Shown: positions 43,062-50,559 of the stretch, piece after piece
How the letters are laid out: each line of letters begins with the position of its first letter
How positions within the stretch are numbered: position 1 is the first letter of the stretch
From: JADKIH01 sp031417555
GTDB lineage: Bacteria; Bacteroidota; Bacteroidia; AKYH767-A; 2013-40CM-41-45
NCBI GenBank assembly: GCA_031417555.1
Contig: JANOVV010000046.1
Coordinates: forward strand, 16,159-80,158
DNA: 64,000 bases
Reading direction: 5' to 3'
Made by a program: the position numbers and the translations under genes
The notes under the pieces: generated by a model
The model's database searches: none
The model's input: only the letters and a program-made list of their open reading frames with translations
Told to the model about the DNA's origin: nothing

Positions 43062-43639
43062 TACTTGATACGTTTAACTTTATTGCCGGTAAGTTTATAT
43101 TCCTGTTTACTTTCCGGACAAACAGCTATTCCGTTGGCATCAAAATTAAGTCGATGCCCGTATTCGCTCATCCATCCGATTTGTTTCGATGGATTTCCAA
43201 CAACGAGAGCATACGGAGCAATGTCTTTTGTAACTACTGAGCCGGCACCTATAAAAGCATATTCGCCTATATTATTTCCACAAACGATTGTTGCATTAGC
43301 ACCTATCGTTGCACCTTTGCCGACATTCGTTCTCAGATATTGATCGCGGCGAATGATGGCGCTGCGTGGATTATTTACATTCGTAAAAACCATCGACGGT
43401 CCCAGAAAGACATCGTCTTCGCAAGTTACTCCTGTGTAGATAGAGACATTATTCTGGACTTTAACATTGTTGCCTAGTTTTACCTTTTGCGATATCACTA
43501 CGTTTTGTCCGATTGTACATTCAGAGCCAATTTCACTGTCAGACATTATATGGCAGAAATGCCAGATTTTTGTTCCATTGCCAATCACAGATCCATCATC
43601 TATAACAGCAGTTTCATGAGCAAAATATTTTTTTTCCAT
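43061..43639 (-). CDS. N-acetyltransferase of the WbpD/WlbB type (hexapeptide repeat)
   Basis: 192 residues made mostly of left-handed beta-helix hexapeptides (GSVIGNGTKIWHFCHIM, IGQNVVISQKVKLGNNVKVQ). GPSMVFTNVNNPRSAIIR is characteristic of WbpD/WlbB, which acetylates the 3-amino group of UDP-GlcNAc3NA to give the diacetamido sugar. Its stop shares a base with the start of the oxidoreductase gene. The C-terminal ~30 residues (GIAVCPESKQEYKLTGNKV) form a small extra domain common in this group. Confidence 0.87.
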   Translation of the reverse strand: MEKKYFAHETAVIDDGSVIGNGTKIWHFCHIMSDSEIGSECTIGQNVVISQKVKLGNNVKVQNNVSIYTGVTCEDDVFLGPSMVFTNVNNPRSAIIRRDQYLRTNVGKGATIGANATIVCGNNIGEYAFIGAGSVVTKDIAPYALVVGNPSKQIGWMSEYGHRLNFDANGIAVCPESKQEYKLTGNKVKRIK

Positions 43640-43692
43640 TTTGATGTTAAATTTAAAGAAACAAAGAGAAAGAATTTCTGTTTTTAATTTTA

Positions 43693-44661
43693 TTATGCAA
43701 ACCGATGTGCCGAATTATATAATTCTTCTTTTGAAAGGTTTTTAAAATATTCATACGTTCTTTTCAATCCTTCACCTCTATTTATTTTTGGTTCCCAATC
43801 AAGAATTTTCCTTGCGTTAGTAATATCAGGCTGTCTTTGTTTCGGATCGTCTTGAGGAAGAGGCCGGGAAATAATTTTTTGTTTCGTTCCAGTAAGTTTA
43901 ATAATCTCTTGTGCAAATTCTAAAATGGTGATTTCATCCGGATTGCCGATGTTGACAGGAAGATAATAGTCGCTTAATAACAAACGGTAAATTCCTTCGA
44001 TCAAATCATCTACGTAACAGAAAGATCTCGTCTGGCTTCCGTCGCCGAAAACTGTTAAATCTTCTCCACGTAAAGCTTGTCCGATAAAAGCAGGTAAAAC
44101 TCTTCCATCATTCAATCGCATCCTTGGACCGTATGTATTGAAAATTCTGACAATTCTTGTTTCAAGTTTATGATACGTATGATAGGCCATTGTAATCGCT
44201 TCCTGAAAACGTTTAGCTTCGTCATACACGCCTCTTGGTCCGATTGGATTTACATTACCCCAATAATCTTCCGTCTGAGGATGTACGAGCGGGTCACCGT
44301 ATACTTCTGATGTTGATGCAACGAGTATTCTGGCCGACTTTGCTTTTGCAAGGCCCAAAAGATTATGCGTTCCAAGGGAACTTACTTTTAATGTTTGTAT
44401 GGGAATTTTTAAATAATCGATCGGACTTGCGGGTGAAGCAAAATGAAGGATATAATCAAGTTTGCCGGCAACAGTTACGAATTGCGATACATCATGATTA
44501 TAAAATTCAAATTCTTTGAGTTTGAAAAGATGTTCGATGTTTTTGAGATCGCCGGTAATTAAATTATCCATTCCAATTACTTCATACCCTTCTTTGATAA
44601 AACGGTCGCAGAGATGCGATCCCAGAAAACCTGCAGCACCTGTAATAAGTATTCTTTTCAT
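43693..44661 (-). CDS. UDP-glucuronate decarboxylase (UDP-xylose synthase type)
   Basis: 322 residues from the ATG giving MKRILITGAAGFLGSHLCDR. An upstream in-frame ATG would add 21 residues overlapping the ugd coding region and has no family support. UXS enzymes turn UDP-glucuronate into UDP-xylose. HFASPASPIDYLKIPIQTLK, STSEVYGDP and GPRGVYDEAKRFQEAI (Tyr/Lys) are diagnostic. It lies 19 nt after ugd, whose product is its substrate. Confidence 0.92.
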   Translation of the reverse strand: MKRILITGAAGFLGSHLCDRFIKEGYEVIGMDNLITGDLKNIEHLFKLKEFEFYNHDVSQFVTVAGKLDYILHFASPASPIDYLKIPIQTLKVSSLGTHNLLGLAKAKSARILVASTSEVYGDPLVHPQTEDYWGNVNPIGPRGVYDEAKRFQEAITMAYHTYHKLETRIVRIFNTYGPRMRLNDGRVLPAFIGQALRGEDLTVFGDGSQTRSFCYVDDLIEGIYRLLLSDYYLPVNIGNPDEITILEFAQEIIKLTGTKQKIISRPLPQDDPKQRQPDITNARKILDWEPKINRGEGLKRTYEYFKNLSKEELYNSAHRFA

Positions 44662-44680
44662 CGGAGTAGAATTCAAGACG

Positions 44681-45991
44681 TCAGTTAATTTTATTTCTTC
44701 CAATACTGTAATAGGTAAAACCAAGATCTTTCATCTGATTTAAATCGTAAACATTTCTTCCGTCGAAAATCAGTTTGCTTTTCATCAGATCACTGATTCG
44801 GTTAAATTCAGGTGTACGGAAGACAGACCATTCTGTTGCTATAACTAGAAAGTCAGCATCCTTAAGAACATCGTATTCATCTTTTCCATAATTAATTTTA
44901 TCACCTATGGAGTTTTTTACATTAGGAATTGCTTCCGGATCGTAAGCGCTGATTGTTACACCTTCTTTTACAAGTGCATCAATAATATATAATGCAGGTG
45001 CTTCACGGATGTCATCCGTATCCGGTTTGAAAGCAAGTCCCCATACTGCGGCTTTTTTTCCTTTTAGATTATTACCGAAATGTTTTTTTATTTTATCTAC
45101 AATAATTGTTTTTTGTTTTTCATTTACATTGATTACCGATTTTAGAATACTGAAATCGTAATGATTTTCTTCGGAAGTATGCAAGAGAGCTTGTACATCT
45201 TTTGGAAAACAACTACCGCCATAACCGATTCCCGCGAAAAGAAAACGTTTTCCAATACGATCATCAGTACCGATACCAATTCGAACAGCATCAACATTTG
45301 CATTTACTTTCTCGCAAAGGTTTGCAATCTCATTCATGAAAGTAATCTTCATGGCAAGAAAAGAATTGGCAGCATATTTCGTGAGCTCAGCAGAACGTTC
45401 ATCCATAAAATAAATCGGATTCCCCTGCCTTACAAAAGGAGAGTAAAGTTCTGTCATCAGCTTTTTTGCTTTTTCAGAAGTAGTTCCAATTACAACTCGA
45501 TCGGGTTTCATGAAATCATCAACAGCAAAACCTTCACGTAAAAATTCCGGATTGGAGACAACATCGAAATCGGCAGAACAATTTTTTGAAATGGCTTCCT
45601 TCACCAATTCAGCAGTCCCAACAGGCACGGTACTTTTATTGATTACAATACAATAATCTTTTATGAGTTTACCAAGTTCGTTTGCAACCTGTAAAATAAA
45701 TTTAAGATCAGCAGAACCATTTTCACCCGGAGGTGTAGGTAGGGCAAGAAAAATAATTTTGGAATCTTTAATTCCTTCACTCAGATTAGTAGTGAAATGT
45801 AAACGACCTTGTTTTATATTTCTTTCAAAGAGTAAATCCAGATGTGGTTCGTAAATGGGAATCTCACCATTTTGCATTCGTTCGACTTTATTTTTGTCGA
45901 TATCCACACAAACAACCTGGTTGCCGGTTTCTGCAAAGCAAGTTCCTGTAACCAGACCGACATAGCCGGTTCCCACAACTGTAATTTTCAT
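44681..45991 (-). CDS. ugd: UDP-glucose 6-dehydrogenase
   Basis: 436 residues. NAD motif MKITVVGTGYVGLVTGTCFA, the INKSTVPVGTAE and NPEFLREGFAVDDFMKPDRV motifs, and the catalytic cysteine in GIGYGGSCFPKDVQAL all fit UDP-glucose dehydrogenase. It makes UDP-glucuronate, which the next gene can decarboxylate. Together with the TviB/WbpO-type enzyme the operon holds two distinct nucleotide-sugar dehydrogenases. Confidence 0.94.
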   Translation of the reverse strand: MKITVVGTGYVGLVTGTCFAETGNQVVCVDIDKNKVERMQNGEIPIYEPHLDLLFERNIKQGRLHFTTNLSEGIKDSKIIFLALPTPPGENGSADLKFILQVANELGKLIKDYCIVINKSTVPVGTAELVKEAISKNCSADFDVVSNPEFLREGFAVDDFMKPDRVVIGTTSEKAKKLMTELYSPFVRQGNPIYFMDERSAELTKYAANSFLAMKITFMNEIANLCEKVNANVDAVRIGIGTDDRIGKRFLFAGIGYGGSCFPKDVQALLHTSEENHYDFSILKSVINVNEKQKTIIVDKIKKHFGNNLKGKKAAVWGLAFKPDTDDIREAPALYIIDALVKEGVTISAYDPEAIPNVKNSIGDKINYGKDEYDVLKDADFLVIATEWSVFRTPEFNRISDLMKSKLIFDGRNVYDLNQMKDLGFTYYSIGRNKIN

Positions 45992-46025
45992 AGTTAAATT
46001 TCCTTTCCTCTCCCGGGGAAAAGGG

Positions 46026-47192
46026 TTAAATTAGTTCTACATTCTGCCGGGAAGACAGACTTTTTTTATTGAGAAAACCAAGAACGTTTTCGGTAATATA
46101 GTTTAATGTTTCTTCATTCATTTCCGTATGAATAGGTAATGAAATTACATTTGCACACAACCATTCAGTAACAGGAAAATCGCCCGCCTTATATCTTGGA
46201 TCCGTATACGCTTTTTGAAAATGCAAAGGGACAGGATAATAAATCATCGCAGGAATTTCTTTCGATGCAAGATATTCGCGCAATTGATCACGGTTTGAAT
46301 TTTTAAGAACAAGAGTATATTGATGAAATACATGCGATGAATTTGGGAATCGTTCCGGTATGATAATATTTGGATGATTGGCAAATGCGCGATCATAAAA
46401 TGCTGCAACTTTCTGACGGGCGCTTGCATATTCATCGAGATGCCGCAATTTAATTCGAAGGATTGCTGCTTGTATACTGTCGAGGCGGGAATTTACACCC
46501 ACTTCATCATGATAATACTGAACAGACTGGCCGTGATTGGCAATCATTTTAATTTTTTTACCTAAAGCATCGTCATTGGTAAATAAAGCTCCGCCATCCC
46601 CATAACAGCCGAGATTTTTAGAGGGGAAAAAAGAAGTACAACCGATAATTCCGAGAGTTCCGGCTTTTTGAACCGTACCATTTTTCATAGTATAATCGGC
46701 ACCGATGGCCTGTGCAATATCTTCGATGACGAAAAGATTGTGTTTTTTGGCAATGGCATTTATAGTTTCTATATCGGCACATTGGCCGAAGAGGTGAACG
46801 GGAACAATAGCTTTTGTTTTGGGAGTGATGGCCGCTTCCATGGCTTTGGGATCAATCGTAAAAGTGCCGGGAAGTACATCAACCAAAACGGGTTTAAGCT
46901 GAAGAAGAGCGATGACTTCGGCTGTAGCTACATAGGTAAAACTGGCCGTGATTACTTCGTCGCCGGGCTTTAATCCAAGAGCCATCATGGCAATTTGAAG
47001 AGCATCTGTACCATTAGCACAAGGAATGACGTGCTTTACTTTCAAATAGTTTTCGAGTTCTGACCGGAAAGCCGTGACTTCAGGGCCATTAATATAGGCA
47101 GATGAGCGAATGACATCGATTACGGCTTTGTCAATTTCCGGTTGAATTTTTTCGTATTGACCTATAAGGTCAACCATTTGAATTTTCTTCAT
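46026..47192 (-). CDS. DegT/DnrJ/EryC1 sugar aminotransferase, WbpE-like
   Basis: 388 residues, PLP-dependent. The PLP lysine is in SFFPSKNLGCYGDGGAL, with VIEDIAQAIGADY and CANGTDALQIAMMALGLKPG also conserved. MVDLIGQYEKIQPEIDKAV is the typical start of the WbpE/WlbC group, which aminates the 3-keto intermediate made by WbpB. It is the first gene of the ten-gene minus-strand operon, directly behind a -7 box. Confidence 0.9.
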   Translation of the reverse strand: MKKIQMVDLIGQYEKIQPEIDKAVIDVIRSSAYINGPEVTAFRSELENYLKVKHVIPCANGTDALQIAMMALGLKPGDEVITASFTYVATAEVIALLQLKPVLVDVLPGTFTIDPKAMEAAITPKTKAIVPVHLFGQCADIETINAIAKKHNLFVIEDIAQAIGADYTMKNGTVQKAGTLGIIGCTSFFPSKNLGCYGDGGALFTNDDALGKKIKMIANHGQSVQYYHDEVGVNSRLDSIQAAILRIKLRHLDEYASARQKVAAFYDRAFANHPNIIIPERFPNSSHVFHQYTLVLKNSNRDQLREYLASKEIPAMIYYPVPLHFQKAYTDPRYKAGDFPVTEWLCANVISLPIHTEMNEETLNYITENVLGFLNKKSLSSRQNVELI

Positions 47193-47213
47193 TTATTGGG
47201 TTCTGAGAGAGTG

Positions 47214-47221
47214 CGAATATA
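47214..47221 (-). promoter_or_regulatory. Candidate -7 box of the nucleotide-sugar operon
   Basis: On the minus strand TATATTCG stands 21 nt ahead of the aminotransferase ATG and resembles TAnnTTTG. A matching -33 box is not clear. Confidence 0.4.
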
Positions 47222-47412
47222 GACATAGAAAATCAGAAAGAGAATAGGTTAAAATGCAAAAGTGAAGGGTTAAAAAAGGATTATATTTGAGCGTCATTTA
47301 GTATAAAAGTCAATAATATACTTCCAATTTATTAAATCATCTTTACTATTGATCTAAACTAGGATAATTGCTTTTCTGTTTTAATTTTAAGTAAAAATTA
47401 CAATAAAGTACC

Positions 47413-47420
47413 TATTTTTG
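47413..47420 (+). promoter_or_regulatory. Candidate -7 box for pdhA
   Basis: TATTTTTG fits TAnnTTTG exactly and lies 38 nt before the chosen pdhA ATG. The -33 region is AT-rich without a clean TTTG. Confidence 0.45.
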
Positions 47421-47458
47421 ACTGTTAACTTTTGACAATCGAGCTTCAATTTATATCC

Positions 47459-48490
47459 ATGGAAAATCTATCTTTGCCGTCCCTACAAACAATTATGCCT
47501 GAAACGAAGTTTACAAAAAAACATTACCTGAAATGGTATGAGGACATGCTTCTCATGCGCAAATTTGAAGAGAGAGCGGGACAGCTTTATGGTATGCAAA
47601 AAATCAAAGGCTTTTGTCATTTATATATTGGACAAGAAGCTGTAGTTGCCGGGGCGATGTCGGTGTTACTTCCTGAGGATAACATGATTACAGCCTATCG
47701 AGATCATGCTCATGCTATTGCAAAAGGAGTTTCATCACGATCTGTAATGGCTGAACTTTTTGCCAAAGCTACCGGGTGTTCGAAAGGTAAAGGCGGTTCC
47801 ATGCATATGTTTGATGCTGAGCATCGCTTTTTTGGAGGGCATGGTATAGTAGGCGGACAAATTCCGTTGGGAGCAGGGATTGCTTTTGCGGAAAAATACC
47901 GTGGCAGCAAGAGTGTTACCGTTTGTTACATGGGAGATGGTGCCGTTCGGCAAGGAGCATTTCATGAAGCATTAAATATGGCAATGACGTGGAAACTTCC
48001 TGTTGTTTTTGTTATTGAAAATAATAATTATGCAATGGGGACATCAGTGGAGCGTACAAGTAATATGACAGACCTTTATAAGCTCGGTCTTGCTTATGAC
48101 ATGCCTTCAGAACCTGTGGATGGAATGAGTGTAGAAGATGTTCACGATGCTATGTTTAAAGCAGTTGGCCATGCAAGAAAAGGTGATGGTCCGTATTTAT
48201 TGGAGATTAATACATACAGATACAAAGGACATTCGATGAGTGATCCTGCCAAATACAGAACGAAAGAAGAAGTAGAAGGTTATAAAGCAAAAGATCCGAT
48301 AGAAGTAGTTCTTAAAACGATACGTGAAAAAAAACTTGCTACAGATAAAGAGATAGAGATTATCAATAATAAAGTTAAAGATATAGTAGAAGATTCAGTT
48401 GTCTTTGCTGAAGAGTCTCCGTATCCGGATCCGTCGGAATTGTTTATTGATGTTTATACACAGAAGGATTATCCGTATATTTTGGATTGA
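47459..48490 (+). CDS. pdhA: Pyruvate dehydrogenase E1 component, alpha subunit
   Basis: 343 residues from ATG (MENLSLPSLQT). An ATG 12 codons later (MPETKFTKKHYLKWYEDMLL) is where many homologues begin; a TTG nine codons earlier is unlikely. The thiamine-diphosphate motif is GDGAVRQGAFHEALNMAM...ENNNYAMGT, and GHGIVGGQIPLGAGIAFAEK and YRYKGHSMSDPAKYRTKEEV are conserved. E1 alpha with E1 beta decarboxylates pyruvate. pdhB is not next to it, so the beta subunit must be encoded elsewhere. Confidence 0.93.
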   Translation: MENLSLPSLQTIMPETKFTKKHYLKWYEDMLLMRKFEERAGQLYGMQKIKGFCHLYIGQEAVVAGAMSVLLPEDNMITAYRDHAHAIAKGVSSRSVMAELFAKATGCSKGKGGSMHMFDAEHRFFGGHGIVGGQIPLGAGIAFAEKYRGSKSVTVCYMGDGAVRQGAFHEALNMAMTWKLPVVFVIENNNYAMGTSVERTSNMTDLYKLGLAYDMPSEPVDGMSVEDVHDAMFKAVGHARKGDGPYLLEINTYRYKGHSMSDPAKYRTKEEVEGYKAKDPIEVVLKTIREKKLATDKEIEIINNKVKDIVEDSVVFAEESPYPDPSELFIDVYTQKDYPYILD

Positions 48491-48497
48491 GAATTAT

Positions 48498-48615
48498 GTA
48501 TCAGGTATCAAGTATCATGAATGGTTCGTAATTGATAATTATAATTTAAAGAATTAAAAAAATTAAACATGTAAAATTAGTATCTGTCCTAATCTTGATA
48601 CTTGATACTTGATAC
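48498..48615. repeat. Heptamer blocks forming distant inverted arms between pdhA and pdhC
   Basis: GTATCAG, GTATCAA, GTATCAT (48498-48518) and, on the far side of the spacer, CTTGATA three times plus C (48594-48615), which is the reverse complement type. The arms could pair around a loop of about 75 nt. Same unit family as the tRNA-Leu palindrome. Confidence 0.75.
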
Positions 48616-48644
48616 AAAAAAACCATCCCCTAAATTCCTCCCCC

Positions 48645-49937
48645 ATGGCCGAAATCGTACGAATGCCCAAAATGAGTGATACAATGACTGAAGGAGTTGT
48701 TGCTAAATGGCATAAGAAAGTTGGTGATAAAATAAAATCCGGCGAGTTGGTTGCAGAGATTGAAACCGATAAAGCGACCATGGAATTTGAATCGTACCAG
48801 GAAGGTGTGCTTCTTTATCGTGGTGTGGAAGAAGGGAAAGCTGCACCTGTTGATGGCATACTTGCTATTGTAGGGAAAGAAGGAGAAGATTATAAATCAT
48901 TACTTGAATCTGAAAATGCTAAACAAGCAAAACCATCTGTCAGTGTTGCCGATAATAAAGTAGAAGAAAAAGTAGTAAAGAGTGTTGCTGAAACTCCAAA
49001 AGCAAAACCTGTAGCACAACAACAAAACAATTCGGTTGTCGCTACTGATTCTAAAACGGTTTCTAATTTACCATCAGGATTGAAAGCATCGCCATTAGCA
49101 AAAAGGCTTGCAGGCGAAAAGGGAATAGATCTTGGGAAAGTTATGGGAAGCGGAGATCAGGGGCGGATTGTAAAAAGAGATATTGATTGGTTCAAGCCGG
49201 GAATGGCAGTAAATGGCGGAGGATTTGGAAGTGCTGTGATGGAAGAAAGTTTTGATGAAATTTCAGTTTCACAAATGCGTAAGACGATTGCAAAGCGTTT
49301 AAGTGAAAGTAAATTTACATCGCCGCATTTTTATCTTACGATAGAAATTGACATGGACAATACAATTTCAGCGAGAGAGAGTATTAATTTAGTTACAGGC
49401 TCAAAAGTTTCTTACAATGATTTTGTTGTTAAAGCAGTTTCTGTTTCTTTGCGTCATCATCCAAAGGTAAATTCGTCGTGGATGGGAGATACGATACGAT
49501 ATAATCATCACATTCATATTGGAGTAGCAGTTGCAGTAGAGGAAGGGTTGCTTGTTCCTGTGGTTCGTTTTGCAGATTCGAAAACATTGCGTGAGATTAA
49601 TGCTGAAGTAAAAACATTTGCTCAGAAAGCAAAAGATAAAAAACTTCAGCCATCCGATTGGGAAGGGAATACATTTACGATTTCCAACTTAGGAATGTTC
49701 GGCATTGAAGAATTTACTGCCATCATTAATCCCCCTGATGCATGCATATTGGCCATTGGCGGCATACAACAAAAGCCGGTTATTAAAAATAATATGGTAG
49801 TTCCGGGAAATGTTATGAAAGTTACAATGAGTTGCGATCACAGAGTAGTAGATGGCGTAACCGGTGCTGATTTTTTAAAAACATTTAAAGGATTGATGGA
49901 GAATCCGGTTGTATTGTTGGGAGAAGCGGCGATATAG
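48645..49937 (+). CDS. pdhC: Dihydrolipoamide acetyltransferase, E2 of pyruvate dehydrogenase
   Basis: 430 residues from the ATG giving MAEIVRMPKMSDTMTEGVVA. An upstream in-frame ATG would add 12 residues not found in the family. The lipoyl domain has the attachment lysine in VAEIETDKATMEFESY. A flexible Ala/Lys-rich linker, an E1/E3-binding domain (KASPLAKRLAGEKGIDLGKV, GSGDQGRIVKRDI) and the catalytic domain follow. The catalytic His motif is SCDHRVVDGVTGADFL. One lipoyl domain only. Confidence 0.94.
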   Translation: MAEIVRMPKMSDTMTEGVVAKWHKKVGDKIKSGELVAEIETDKATMEFESYQEGVLLYRGVEEGKAAPVDGILAIVGKEGEDYKSLLESENAKQAKPSVSVADNKVEEKVVKSVAETPKAKPVAQQQNNSVVATDSKTVSNLPSGLKASPLAKRLAGEKGIDLGKVMGSGDQGRIVKRDIDWFKPGMAVNGGGFGSAVMEESFDEISVSQMRKTIAKRLSESKFTSPHFYLTIEIDMDNTISARESINLVTGSKVSYNDFVVKAVSVSLRHHPKVNSSWMGDTIRYNHHIHIGVAVAVEEGLLVPVVRFADSKTLREINAEVKTFAQKAKDKKLQPSDWEGNTFTISNLGMFGIEEFTAIINPPDACILAIGGIQQKPVIKNNMVVPGNVMKVTMSCDHRVVDGVTGADFLKTFKGLMENPVVLLGEAAI

Positions 49938-50559
49938 GTTTTTTTGAAGAAATTATTTTCGATTTTTAAAATTCTTCGGAAATAAATCATTTTTATTCCT
50001 TTTTATTCTAATTTTTCTTATAAAATATTGTTTTTTTTCAGTAAATTTTGAATAGAAATTAAATTATTGAATAGGGAATTTGTATTATTAAGAATCATTA
50101 TTACATTTACTAAACAAATTCGAATTTAAAAAATTTGTCGAATTAAAACTGTTTCAGTTTTATTGTAATTTTTTCAAAAATATATACTATGCTTTTTTGC
50201 ATAGTCATCATAAAAAAATAAGCCATGGATACGGTAGTTTCGGCATCATATTCATTTTTGTATTTTATTTCTCTGCCTAAGTTAGCAAATTCAAATGCAA
50301 CAGATAGAGTAGGTCTTTCTAAGGACTCCTCTAATAAAATCTCAAACTTTAATTCTAAATAAATATTCTCTTCGAATGTTGACTGTATTAAAAATTTATT
50401 TGAATTTGAGCTTGACTGTATTGATTCTGCTTTTTAGTTAATAGAAGATATTTAGGATTTTAATTTTGATGGAGCTATTTTCTAAGCTAAAGAGTTAGTA
50501 TTAGTTGAGAATATTTTTTTTATTAATTGAAAAATTAAATCATTTAATCTATTGCAAAC
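49938..50559. other. Very AT-rich spacer before the giant gene
   Basis: 620 nt. It contains a 7-bp hairpin with a T6 loop (ACTATGC 50186-50192, GCATAGT 50199-50205) and the ATG-less minus-strand open frame listed separately. No clear promoter for the giant gene could be chosen: sequence just before its ATG lacks a TAnnTTTG match. Confidence 0.5.
50143..50433 (-). pseudogene. 96-codon open frame without ATG start, possible gene remnant
   Basis: On the minus strand a frame stays open for 96 codons between stops, ending at 50143. It reads, in part, FEENIYLELKFEILLEESLE, VAFEFANLGREIKYKNEYDA and TIKLKQF. Composition looks protein-like, with charged amphipathic stretches, and open length is far above what such AT-rich DNA gives by chance. 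The only ATGs lie in the last third (MAYFFMMTMQKS), so it is either a decayed fragment or uses a rare start. No family recognised. Confidence 0.4.

Noticed and set aside
47432..47458. TTG start extending pdhA by nine residues
   Set aside because: No family support, and an ATG is present downstream in better agreement with homologues.
50225..50362. Plus-strand 45-codon ORF starting MDTVVSASYS
   Set aside because: Ser/Asn-rich, no family, and opposite to a longer protein-like minus-strand frame.
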